Shown: positions 1-7,385, counted from the first letter of the stretch. The stretch: 26,275 bases of DNA from Candidatus Gastranaerophilales bacterium (GCA_028694275.1 JAQUTS010000004.1:1-26275); one strand, 5' to 3'. Program-made: numbers and translations. The notes: generated from the sequence alone by a model not told the origin.

Positions 1-273
1 AATATCCGCAACCGCCGCCACTTGAGCAAAATCTGATACGGCCTCAGGCTCGAATTTTTCATAACCGTCAAAAACTTCAAAATACAATAACGGCAAATCA
101 GAAACTACATCTTCGCCCAAGAAAACATCCTTGGCTTCATAACGGATATAGCCAAGCAAATAGTGACTTTGGCGGTATTTTTCTATCTCCCAAAATGCTG
201 ATTTGAGCCCTTTTGAGTCAAAGGCCTCGATGACTTTTATAGGATTTGAAAATTTCTTATCTGCAAAAATCAT
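1..273 (-). CDS. pabB: Aminodeoxychorismate synthase component I (PabB), N-terminal part
   Basis: Only the first 91 codons are inside the window; the gene runs off the left edge. The ATG at 273 gives MIFADKKFSNPIKVIEAFD, then a segment with WEIEKYRQSHYLLGYIRYEA followed by a short LPLLYFEVFDGYEKF stretch. This order (a relative of the GYISYEA box, then a PLLYF-like strand) is typical of the N-terminal region of stand-alone PabB proteins. These convert chorismate plus an amide-derived amino group to 4-amino-4-deoxychorismate in folate synthesis, in the cytoplasm. The catalytic chorismate-binding domain lies outside the window, so a related enzyme such as component I of anthranilate synthase is not strictly excluded. 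The start codon sits only 11 bases beyond a hairpin terminator that closes the upstream dapL gene, and the ribosome-binding site is weak (TGGAAT). Confidence 0.72.
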   Translation of the reverse strand, partial: MIFADKKFSNPIKVIEAFDSKGLKSAFWEIEKYRQSHYLLGYIRYEAKDVFLGEDVVSDLPLLYFEVFDGYEKFEPEAVSDFAQVAAVADI

Positions 274-284
274 ATTTATTCCAA

Positions 285-307
285 AAAAGGGGCAAAAAGC
301 CCCTTTT
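285..307 (-). terminator. Rho-independent terminator after dapL
   Basis: A perfect 9-bp stem (AAAAGGGGC at 285-293 with GCCCCTTTT at 299-307) has a 5-base loop. Read on the minus strand it is followed by a T-run, as expected for termination of dapL, whose stop codon is at 316. The hairpin ends 11 bases before the pabB start codon, so little room is left for a separate pabB promoter downstream of it. Confidence 0.8.
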
Positions 308-315
308 CTTAAAAA

Positions 316-1485
316 TTATTCGTATCTGATGCCCGCTTCTTTCATACGCTTTAGAGCTTCTTTTATTGTATCGACAGGTTTTGTCAATGCGATACGAAAG
401 AACCCTTCACCGTATTTACCATAGCCATTTCCCGGCGGCACAACCACATGCGCTTGTTCAAGCATTTTGGTTACAAACTGCTCAGATGTGAATCCTTTTG
501 GAACAGGAAGCCACAAGTAAAAAGTAGCTTTTGATGGTTCAACATCCCATCCCAAATCACGAAGACCTGCTTCCATAACTTCTTTTCGCTCTTTATACAT
601 TGCATTCAATGATTCGATTTGTTCTTTAGGAGCTTTATAAGCTTCAATAGCCGCAGCTTGAATCGCCTTGAACACGCCTGAATCAATGTTGTTTTTAATA
701 GTACCAAGAGCCTTAATAGCAGCAGCATTACCTGCCACAAAACCGACTCTCCAGCCTGTCATATTGTACGATTTTGAATGAGAGAAAAACTCAATTGCAA
801 CATCTTTTGCGCCTTCAACTTCAAGGATTGATGGGGCAACATAACCATCGTATGTCATCTCACAATATGCTTGGTCATGACAAAGCAAAATATCATATTT
901 TTTGCAAAAAGCCACCGCTTTTTTGAAAAATTCCAAATCACAAACAGCCCCTGTTGGATTATTTGGATAATTTAAAAACATAAGTTTTGCTTTTTTTGCA
1001 ATATCAACAGGAATTGCATCAAGATCAGGAATGAATTTATTTTCCGCCAAAAGTGGCATAGAATAAGGTGTTCCGCCCGCTAAAATAGTTGCGTTTTGAT
1101 ACACAGGGTACCCGGGATCAGGACAAAGAGTGTAATCACCCTCATCAACATAAGCAAAGAAAACGTGTGCTATTGCTTCTTTTGAGCCGATGTTGGCAAG
1201 CATTTCTTTATCGGCATCAAGCTCCACGCCAAAACGCTCTTTCATCCAATCACAAGATGCCTGACGAAAGGCTTTTGTACCATTATAAGGAGGATAATCA
1301 TGAGTTGTCGGATCATCAATTGCCTTGTGCATAGCTTCAACTACTGTTGGAATAGTGGGCGTATCAGGATCTCCGATACCAAGTGAAATTATGTCAATTC
1401 CCTTTGCTCTTGCAGCATCAATTTTGGCATCAATTTGCGCAAATAAATACGGCGGGATTTTGTCCAATCTTTTTGAAGTATGCAT
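316..1485 (-). CDS. dapL: LL-diaminopimelate aminotransferase (DapL)
   Basis: This 389-residue class I/II PLP-dependent aminotransferase should convert tetrahydrodipicolinate to LL-2,6-diaminopimelate with glutamate as donor, bypassing the succinylase/acetylase steps of lysine and peptidoglycan precursor synthesis. Visible marks are SLGIGDPDTPT near residue 34, the FLNYPNNPTGA box near 170, and SHSKSYNMTGWRVGF, with the PLP lysine at 238. The GIGDPD opening and overall length favour DapL over aspartate aminotransferase, though the exact substrate is inferred. The ATG at 1485 has a clear AGGAG site (ATAGGAGACAGAAAATG). It lies 29 bases behind coaE on the same strand, so the two are probably co-transcribed. 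A hairpin terminator follows. DapL is widespread in cyanobacteria, plants, chlamydiae and some anaerobes. Confidence 0.85.
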   Translation of the reverse strand: MHTSKRLDKIPPYLFAQIDAKIDAARAKGIDIISLGIGDPDTPTIPTVVEAMHKAIDDPTTHDYPPYNGTKAFRQASCDWMKERFGVELDADKEMLANIGSKEAIAHVFFAYVDEGDYTLCPDPGYPVYQNATILAGGTPYSMPLLAENKFIPDLDAIPVDIAKKAKLMFLNYPNNPTGAVCDLEFFKKAVAFCKKYDILLCHDQAYCEMTYDGYVAPSILEVEGAKDVAIEFFSHSKSYNMTGWRVGFVAGNAAAIKALGTIKNNIDSGVFKAIQAAAIEAYKAPKEQIESLNAMYKERKEVMEAGLRDLGWDVEPSKATFYLWLPVPKGFTSEQFVTKMLEQAHVVVPPGNGYGKYGEGFFRIALTKPVDTIKEALKRMKEAGIRYE

Positions 1486-1514
1486 TTTCTGTCTCCTATA
1501 ATCCTAATTATTTT

Positions 1515-2078
1515 TTATTTTAATTTATCATAAATCTGTTTTACCTGCTCGAATGTTTCTTCTTTTGAGCCGTTATTATCAATGACAAAATCGGCCTTGT
1601 TGATTTTATCACCTTGTGAAATCTGTGCATTCATACGAATTTTGGCTTGTTCTTTAGTCAGTCCGCTGCGCTCCATAAGACGTTTTTGACGGGTAGAATC
1701 TTTTGCTATTACCAAAATCACTTTATCAAAATCACCCTCCCAACCGACTTCAAAAAGAAGTGGAATAGATGCTATAGAAATGGTTTTTCCTTTTTGAAAC
1801 TCCTCGATTCGTCTTTTTACTTCAGGGTGAATTATACTCTCAAGTTTTTGTTTTCTAGAAGGATTAGAAAACACTATCTGAGCCAATTTTTCGCGTGAGA
1901 GTTGCCCTTGATTGATTATTTCTTTGCCAAAAAGATTTTGTAATACGTTGAGTTTTTCAACCAAAACCTCATGGGCTATTTTATCCGCATCAATGATATC
2001 AAACCCAAGCGATTGGAATTGTTCTTCAACAAGGCTTTTGCCCGAAGCGATATTTCCTGTGAGAGCTATTTTTTGCAT
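1515..2078 (-). CDS. coaE: Dephospho-CoA kinase
   Basis: CoaE phosphorylates the 3'-hydroxyl of dephospho-CoA, the last step of coenzyme A synthesis, in the cytoplasm. The 187-residue protein opens MQKIALTGNIASGKS, with the Walker A P-loop GNIASGKS at residues 8-15. It continues with GFDIIDADKIAHEVL (the conserved DAD box) and has the IPLLFEVGWEGDFDKVILV segment typical of the family. Length is close to the usual 190-210 residues. It sits between an upstream HELGH-type membrane protein (39-base gap) and dapL (29-base gap), all on the minus strand, so the three may form one transcript. The start is supported by homology because the P-loop is at the expected distance from the N-terminus. Confidence 0.93.
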   Translation of the reverse strand: MQKIALTGNIASGKSLVEEQFQSLGFDIIDADKIAHEVLVEKLNVLQNLFGKEIINQGQLSREKLAQIVFSNPSRKQKLESIIHPEVKRRIEEFQKGKTISIASIPLLFEVGWEGDFDKVILVIAKDSTRQKRLMERSGLTKEQAKIRMNAQISQGDKINKADFVIDNNGSKEETFEQVKQIYDKLK

Positions 2079-2117
2079 AGCTCAATTATGGCATAAAATA
2101 GCTGTTTTTAGAAAACA

Positions 2118-2906
2118 TTAAGAACTTGCGACAGACTGTTTTGCAGCCAAAGCAAGACCAAGACCTGCAAGAATATATGTGCCCCAAGCAAGCGCATAGT
2201 TGCGTTTTAGCGCGCCGAGTTTGGCTCCTTTGCCAAGGAATTTTTTAGCTGCATTGACACCACGCAAAGAAGCAAGCCCCTCTTCAATGATAGTAGGAGT
2301 AAATGCTGCAAAGCCTATCAAACCTGCATTTTTTTCGACGAAATTCTTTTTACCGTCATTACTTTGCCCCATTGCTCCATTCAGCATCAAAAGAGCCGTA
2401 GGTACTGCCGTTGCCCATCCGCGGGATTTTTGCAAAAAGCGCATAAACTTACCCTTACTGGCATTTATGGCATGACCTAGTTCATGCAGCATCAAAGAAG
2501 GTTTTGCTTTGGGAGCAACTGCCAATTTGGCACCATCCATATAAAAAGCATTCCCGCCTTTCGCAACAGTTTCAAAGCTATCTGTCATTTGGCTTCCGTA
2601 TTTTTTTATGTAGTCAATTTTATTAGCATCATCAAGAAACCCGACATCTATTTTGCCCTTCAATCCGTTCTCTGAGAGCATTTTATCGGATATTTTTTTT
2701 ACATTATCAAAACTTGTAAATTCATCCCCTTGGCCGAGTTTGTGCGCAAGATATTTTGATGCTTGTTGTATCAAAATTGAAGCCCCTGCCAATTCGGCAA
2801 CACTAAGCGCCACTTGGGATTCATCAGAGCGTGTTTGAGTCGGGTAATTATTTTGATAATAACTACCGTGTCCATAATTCAAAGAATTAGAAACCGACAT
2901 ATTCAT
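2118..2906 (-). CDS. Putative membrane zinc metalloprotease (HELGH motif), copy 1
   Basis: I do not recognise a named family for this 262-residue protein. It carries HELGH at residues 141-145, directly after a hydrophobic SLML, which fits the zinc-binding HExxH of a metallopeptidase helix. About 63 residues later comes IIEEGLASLRG, whose Glu208 could be the third zinc ligand of a gluzincin-type site. Hydrophobic stretches near residues 163-178, 195-207 and 238-255 suggest membrane association of the C-terminal half. The first 30 residues are polar, rich in Asn/Tyr/Ser. It shares layout and motif order with the next gene upstream (3988-2996): N-terminal soluble part, HELGH, then E-x-x-LA. Identity outside the motifs is low. 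The start at 2906 has an AGGT site 8 bases upstream; an in-frame ATG two codons later is possible. Protease activity is inferred only. Confidence 0.7.
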   Translation of the reverse strand: MNMSVSNSLNYGHGSYYQNNYPTQTRSDESQVALSVAELAGASILIQQASKYLAHKLGQGDEFTSFDNVKKISDKMLSENGLKGKIDVGFLDDANKIDYIKKYGSQMTDSFETVAKGGNAFYMDGAKLAVAPKAKPSLMLHELGHAINASKGKFMRFLQKSRGWATAVPTALLMLNGAMGQSNDGKKNFVEKNAGLIGFAAFTPTIIEEGLASLRGVNAAKKFLGKGAKLGALKRNYALAWGTYILAGLGLALAAKQSVASS

Positions 2907-2995
2907 AATTAAACCTGACTACCTTAACTAAAACGGATACACGCCGTCATGTTAATAAAGACATATTTTTACATAAAATTGTTACTTTTTGACGA

Positions 2996-3988
2996 TTAAA
3001 TTAACAAATTGTAAACATCTTGAGGGGTATGTTTTTGTTTGATAATGTTATTTTGAACTTTATTACCCAAACCAAATCCTGCCGCAGAGGCAAAAGCCGT
3101 TGCAACATAAGCCATAAGACCTATTACGTATAATTTTTTGAGAGATTTTTGGGCTTGCGGCTTCAGATATTTTTTAGTCAAATCAAGGCTATACTTGGTG
3201 GCTAAAGCCTTTTCAACAAACAAAGGAGCAAAAGACAAAAAGGTTATTTTGCCTATATTGCCATCAACAAAATCCTTAACTTTTTGAGAAGAAGATTGTT
3301 TAACGGTATCATCTTTTTTCATAGGCGTATGCCACAAACTCCAGGCTCCAAGCCCCACAGAACAAAGCGGAAGTTTTTTACCCACTGTCAAAAGAGGACG
3401 AAGGTTTTTATTTTCTGCAATTTTGGCATGGCCAAGTTCGTGAAAAATAAGCTGACTTGTTGCCTTACCGGTAATAGCGCATTTTTCGTGAATTAAATAC
3501 GATGCCTTTTTACTCTTGCCAATCAATGTAGCATTGGCATCTGCAAAAATATCAGAAATTTTGTCCAAAAATCCCAATGATGTTTTTTTCATCTTCTTTT
3601 TGACAGCACCGAAATAGTTTTTGGATAAAATAGCGGATATTTTCTTTTGACTATCAGGGGTCTCTTCCGCAAAAATAACGCTAACCCCTCGATGAGAAAG
3701 ACCCATATCTTCGATAACTTTATGAGCTACATCTTTTGTTTTTTCTGGTGATGGCAAATAGTTGATTTTCTCAAGAGAACTCAAGAAAAACTGACTATTT
3801 ACTTGTTTTAGATTTCGGACAATCCCTGCAATCGCCGCTCCTGCCAAAAAGGCAGCCGACTTATCGAGCATTGCCTCTTTTTTAGTTTGGATTACAAACT
3901 GTGATTTTGGCTGCTCTTGCTCTCGATTATTGACGATGTTCGTCCGCAAAAGATAGTTTCTTTTCGCAGAATCAATAGTAAACTGCAT
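2996..3988 (-). CDS. Putative membrane zinc metalloprotease (HELGH motif), copy 2
   Basis: This unnamed 330-residue protein has FHELGHAKIAENK with HELGH at residues 183-187. Further on, APLFVEKALATKYSL places Glu259 where copy 1 has its EEGLAS glutamate, so a three-ligand zinc site of gluzincin type is plausible. A lysine-rich linker at about 130-136 separates the N-terminal region from the motif. Hydrophobic segments near 43-57, 197-218, 248-257 and 288-306 suggest membrane association. It ends about 90 bases before copy 1 on the same strand; this tandem arrangement suggests an old duplication. It is divergent from ribD, with 97 bases between them that include the palindrome AAGTTAACTT (4018-4027). 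The start at 3988 has only a weak ribosome-binding site (CGGAAA), but no better start is evident. Confidence 0.7.
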   Translation of the reverse strand: MQFTIDSAKRNYLLRTNIVNNREQEQPKSQFVIQTKKEAMLDKSAAFLAGAAIAGIVRNLKQVNSQFFLSSLEKINYLPSPEKTKDVAHKVIEDMGLSHRGVSVIFAEETPDSQKKISAILSKNYFGAVKKKMKKTSLGFLDKISDIFADANATLIGKSKKASYLIHEKCAITGKATSQLIFHELGHAKIAENKNLRPLLTVGKKLPLCSVGLGAWSLWHTPMKKDDTVKQSSSQKVKDFVDGNIGKITFLSFAPLFVEKALATKYSLDLTKKYLKPQAQKSLKKLYVIGLMAYVATAFASAAGFGLGNKVQNNIIKQKHTPQDVYNLLI

Positions 3989-3995
3989 TTTCCGT

Positions 3996-4024
3996 GGTAT
4001 ACCTGTTTTTTACAATTAAGTTAA
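3996..4024 (-). promoter_or_regulatory. Possible promoter of the copy 2 metalloprotease gene
   Basis: On the minus strand, TTAACT (4019-4024) and TATACC (3996-4001) are separated by 17 bases, matching bacterial -35 and -10 spacing with moderate hexamer similarity. The -10 ends only seven bases before the ATG at 3988, so a transcript from here would be nearly leaderless. The -35 overlaps the palindrome AAGTTAACTT. Confidence 0.3.
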
Positions 4025-4085
4025 CTTGTACATACTTAAAATCCCTCAAGGAATTTTTTTGCTATTTTTCTAGTAAAATAAATTT

Positions 4086-5150
4086 ATGTTTAATATTTTA
4101 ATGCAAAAATGCATCAACTTGGCAAAAACAGCCCAAGGCAAGGTATCGCCAAACCCTATGGTCGGAGCAATTGTCTTGGATAAAGACGGAAATATTGTCG
4201 GCGAAGGTTATCACCCAAAATACGGCGAAGCGCATGCCGAGGTTTTTGCCCTAAACCAAGCAGGAGAAAAAGCCAAAGGCGGCACCATCATAGTGAATTT
4301 GGAGCCATGCTCATACCATGGGAAAACTCCTCCTTGCGCTGATCTTATTATAGAAAAAGGCATCAAAAAACTCATTGTCGGGATGATAGACCCCAACCCG
4401 ATAGTATCCGGCAACGGAATAAAAAAATGCCAAGAATCAGGGATTGAAGTTGAAATAGGCATCCTCGAAGACAAATGCAAAGAGCTGAATGAAGTCTTCA
4501 TCAAAAATCAAACGCAAAAAAAACCCTTTATAACCCTTAAAATAGCAACAACCCTTGATGGAAAAATCGCAACAAAAACCGGCTCATCAAAATGGATAAC
4601 TTCACCCTCTTCAAGGGAAATAGTACAAAATTTGAGAAATCAACACGACGCAATTTTAACAGGCTCAGGAACCGTCATAGCAGATGACCCTTCTATGACC
4701 TGCACCTTGCCAAACGGCAAAAATCCGATCAAAATAGTTTTGGACACCAACGCAAAAACAAACCCTAATTCCAAAATATACCAAGAAGGGCGAGTAATCC
4801 TTGCAACAAGCAAAAATACTGCCAAATACCCACCAAATGTTGAGATTTTGGTTTGCCCTTTGAATAAAAATAGCAAAATTGATATTGATTTTTTGCTAAA
4901 TGAACTTTTCAAAAGAAAAATTTGCAGCATACTTGTTGAAGCAGGAGCAAAAATAAATTCTGCAATGCTAAAGGGCAAGCATATTGATAAAATTTATCAT
5001 TTTATGGGGCCGAAAATATTAGCCGATAATGAGTCTATACCCTGCTTTGAAGGATTTGATGTGACCTCAATCAATGACTGCGTTGAAATAACCATAAAAG
5101 ATATACAAAAGGTTGACGTTGATGTTATAATAGTCTATGGTCTCACATAA
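4086..5150 (+). CDS. ribD: Bifunctional riboflavin biosynthesis protein RibD (deaminase/reductase)
   Basis: RibD deaminates the pyrimidine intermediate formed from GTP by GTP cyclohydrolase II and then reduces its ribose side chain, in the cytoplasm. The N-terminal cytidine-deaminase-like domain (about 1-145) shows SPNPMVGAIV, the zinc and catalytic motif HAE (50-52) and LEPCSYHGKTPPC with zinc cysteines 75 and 84. The C-terminal reductase domain begins near PFITLKIATTLDGKIAT and includes SSKWITSPSSR and TGSGTVIADDP. Length (354) is normal for the bifunctional enzyme. No other rib gene is adjacent, and the 97-base upstream gap lacks anything resembling an FMN riboswitch. A TAAAAT element at 4074-4079 lies six bases before the ATG, which has no clear ribosome-binding site, so a leaderless message is possible. 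Confidence 0.95.
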   Translation: MFNILMQKCINLAKTAQGKVSPNPMVGAIVLDKDGNIVGEGYHPKYGEAHAEVFALNQAGEKAKGGTIIVNLEPCSYHGKTPPCADLIIEKGIKKLIVGMIDPNPIVSGNGIKKCQESGIEVEIGILEDKCKELNEVFIKNQTQKKPFITLKIATTLDGKIATKTGSSKWITSPSSREIVQNLRNQHDAILTGSGTVIADDPSMTCTLPNGKNPIKIVLDTNAKTNPNSKIYQEGRVILATSKNTAKYPPNVEILVCPLNKNSKIDIDFLLNELFKRKICSILVEAGAKINSAMLKGKHIDKIYHFMGPKILADNESIPCFEGFDVTSINDCVEITIKDIQKVDVDVIIVYGLT

Positions 5151-5202
5151 CAATCTCTCTAAATCTCTTAAAAACAGTTAAAAAGTAAAAGGTTATAACA
5201 AT

Positions 5203-5490
5203 ATGCGCGTAGAATTCTTTGCAAATCAAAGTCCAAAGAACAAATTAGGCGTTTCTTTTAAAGGTAAAAAAAATAAAAGAAGCGATGATTACTATGCCTA
5301 TATGTCCTACAAATCAAGCGGAATAGTCAAAACAAGTATTTTCGCGGGAACAGTCATAGGAGCTGTAGCCGCCAGAAAAAATTTCAAAAGTGATGTCATA
5401 CCAAAAATATTTCAGTATGTCGGCACTGTAACACTGGGTCTTTTTGGGCTTGCAAGTGCCCAATATGCTTTTATACAAAATAAAAAATAA
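5203..5490 (+). CDS. Small two-helix membrane protein of unknown function
   Basis: This 95-residue protein has no family I can name. A polar, Lys-rich N-terminus (MRVEFFANQSPKNKLGVSFK, then GKKNKR) is followed by two hydrophobic segments at roughly 40-56 (GIVKTSIFAGTVIGAVAA) and 68-90 (KIFQYVGTVTLGLFGLASAQ), then a short basic tail IQNKK, consistent with a small inner-membrane hairpin. The start at 5203 has AAAGG about 10 bases upstream. It sits 52 bases after ribD and 48 bases before the radical SAM gene on the same strand. The VSFKG stretch near the N-terminus resembles the PNFKS stretch of the unknown protein at 19952, possibly a lineage-typical short motif. Reality of the gene is supported by its ribosome-binding site and its fit to the gap. 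Confidence 0.65.
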   Translation: MRVEFFANQSPKNKLGVSFKGKKNKRSDDYYAYMSYKSSGIVKTSIFAGTVIGAVAARKNFKSDVIPKIFQYVGTVTLGLFGLASAQYAFIQNKK

Positions 5491-5538
5491 TTGTCTTTCC
5501 ATCCCAATTATGACAAAATAGGGCTAAAGAGGATAATT

Positions 5539-6162
5539 ATGGACACATACGCTTACATTTTAGAAGATAATTTATATATAAATCTCACCAACTTATGCAC
5601 AAACGATTGTATCTTTTGCATAAGAAGTCTCAATGATGCCGTGGCAGGCTCAAATCTGAATCTTCAAAGTGAAAAAATAAAAATTGAAGATGTGCTTGAT
5701 CAAGTAAGAGAAAAAATCACACCTCAGGTTAAAGAGGTTGTCTTTTGCGGATACGGCGAACCCACCCTTAAACTTGACCTTATAAAACAAGTTGCAGAGT
5801 TTACAAAAAAACACTACCCTCATTTGCCCACACGTATCAACACAAACGGACAAGCGAATGTAATCTACAAAAGAAACGTAGTCCCTGAGCTAAAAGGTCT
5901 CATCGACAAAGTTTCAATAAGTCTCAATTCTGATAATGCAGAACAATATCAAGAACTAAGCAAAAGCAAATTCGGCAAAGAAATATACGAAGATGTAAAA
6001 ACTTTTGCCAAATTATGCCAAGACTCAGGCATAGATACAACTTTGACAATAGTTACAGGATACCAAAACAACATTATCAATGTTGATAATTGCCAAAAAA
6101 TCGCCGATGAATTAGGCGTGAAGTTACGAATTCGAGAATGGCTCGATGAAGGGTACAACTAA
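5539..6162 (+). CDS. Radical SAM protein, TatD-associated type
   Basis: The frame is open from 5491, but the ATG at 5539 is preceded by AGAGGA at good spacing (AAAGAGGATAATTATG) and gives the expected N-terminus, so the protein is 207 residues. It has the CxxxCxxC iron-sulfur motif CTNDCIFC at Cys20, Cys24 and Cys27 within YINLTNLCTNDCIFCIRS, then FCGYGEPT (GEP at 73-75), the SAM-binding segment of radical SAM enzymes. Small size and the leading YILEDNLYINLTNLC wording match the family annotated as 'radical SAM protein, TatD family-associated' (TIGR04038, from memory). Its substrate is not established. No tatD gene is near it here; instead a patatin-like gene follows two bases after its stop, implying translational coupling. 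Confidence 0.82.
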   Translation: MDTYAYILEDNLYINLTNLCTNDCIFCIRSLNDAVAGSNLNLQSEKIKIEDVLDQVREKITPQVKEVVFCGYGEPTLKLDLIKQVAEFTKKHYPHLPTRINTNGQANVIYKRNVVPELKGLIDKVSISLNSDNAEQYQELSKSKFGKEIYEDVKTFAKLCQDSGIDTTLTIVTGYQNNIINVDNCQKIADELGVKLRIREWLDEGYN

Positions 6163-6164
6163 TC

Positions 6165-7385
6165 TTGGCTAACCAAAAAGAAAAAATGGAATATTTTTGC
6201 ATTTTATCAGGCGGTGGCGTCAGAGGTACGGCTTATGTCGGCGTATTCAGAGCGTTAGAAGAAATTGGAATAACCATAAAAGGCTTGGCAGGCTCTTCTG
6301 TCGGCTCAATTTTTGCAAGCTTTTACGCCCTTGGCTACACAACGGATGAAATCGAAGAAATATTTTTAAAAGCGAAATATGAAAATTTCAGAGATATCAA
6401 CCTTGCGCTCAACAAAAATTTCGGTCTTTGGAAAGGCGATAATATTCTCAACTGGATAAAAGAAGTTATCGAAAAAAAATTCTACCAAGAAAGCTATGAA
6501 AAAGATGCCAATCTTCCTGTGACTTTCAAAGATATTGAAAAAGACTTAATCATAATTGCGACAGATATTTCAACGGGTTCATACAAAGAATTCAGCAAAT
6601 ATGCAACACCTGATGAAGCCATAGCAACAGCAATAAGAGCATCAATCAGTTTGCCGGGAATTTTCAAACCCACCTGGGTTGATGATAACTGCATAATTGA
6701 CGGCGATATAATAAGAGGGCTCCCTTTTTGGAGTTTTTCAGAACATATGAACCCGCCTGATTGCAGAGTGATGGAGTTTCGCCTCGAAGGGTCAAATCCA
6801 AAACAGCAAATCGAAAGCACAATAGATTACATAACCGCAATAATAAACACCTCATCAAATATTTCGACTGAATTTATCATGAATAAATACAGCCAAAATG
6901 ATAAATATGACTATATAAAAATAGACACAAAAGACACCATGCCTGTTGATTTTTCGATGAAAAATGAAAAAAAACAAGACCTCGCAACAATAGGCTATAA
7001 CGCAACGATGGAATATTTCAAAAATCCATTAAGATACAAAAAAGTCAGACTGTTTTTATTCTACCAAAATCTCAGCAAAGAACTCTCAACCCTAAGAGAA
7101 AACATCAAAAAACAAAAGTCATTGGAATTTCAACAAGCCCTAAATAAAGCCATGTTAATGGTTACCAAAAATCAGGATTTGATGGAAACAAGCTTCTATA
7201 ACAAATGTGTTGATTTATTGGATGAAATTTCATCCAATATAAAAATAGGCGGATTTTTCAAAAAAGCGTCCTTGGACAAAAAAGACAAACTAGTCTCAGA
7301 GCTCGAAAAAATTATCCTTATCGCCAACAATAAACAAATGGAAACCAAAGAGCACCTAAATATAATAAGCGGTCTTTTACTGTAA
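6165..7385 (+). CDS. Patatin-like phospholipase
   Basis: This protein of about 406 residues has the patatin fold signatures in order: an oxyanion loop SGGGVRGTAYVG (15-26), the nucleophile elbow GSSVGS with Ser45, and DGD with the catalytic Asp at about 179. These support a Ser-Asp dyad lipid acyl hydrolase. The roughly 220 residues after the catalytic domain are polar and Lys-rich, with no recognised domain. No signal peptide or clear membrane helix is seen, so it is likely cytosolic or peripheral. The start is uncertain: TTG at 6165 has GAAGGG 12 bases upstream and lies two bases after the radical SAM stop, while an in-frame ATG at 6186 leaves the oxyanion loop intact but has only an A-rich upstream region. 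The 3' end overlaps the opposite-strand gene at 7377 by nine bases. Confidence 0.88.
   Translation: MANQKEKMEYFCILSGGGVRGTAYVGVFRALEEIGITIKGLAGSSVGSIFASFYALGYTTDEIEEIFLKAKYENFRDINLALNKNFGLWKGDNILNWIKEVIEKKFYQESYEKDANLPVTFKDIEKDLIIIATDISTGSYKEFSKYATPDEAIATAIRASISLPGIFKPTWVDDNCIIDGDIIRGLPFWSFSEHMNPPDCRVMEFRLEGSNPKQQIESTIDYITAIINTSSNISTEFIMNKYSQNDKYDYIKIDTKDTMPVDFSMKNEKKQDLATIGYNATMEYFKNPLRYKKVRLFLFYQNLSKELSTLRENIKKQKSLEFQQALNKAMLMVTKNQDLMETSFYNKCVDLLDEISSNIKIGGFFKKASLDKKDKLVSELEKIILIANNKQMETKEHLNIISGLLL

Noticed and set aside
3989..4085. FMN riboswitch upstream of ribD
   Set aside because: The gap is 97 bases, lacks the conserved RFN blocks and is shared with a divergent promoter.
5491..5538. 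Longer N-terminus for the radical SAM protein (starting at 5491)
   Set aside because: The extra residues match nothing, while ATG 5539 has an excellent AGAGGA site and the family-typical N-terminus.
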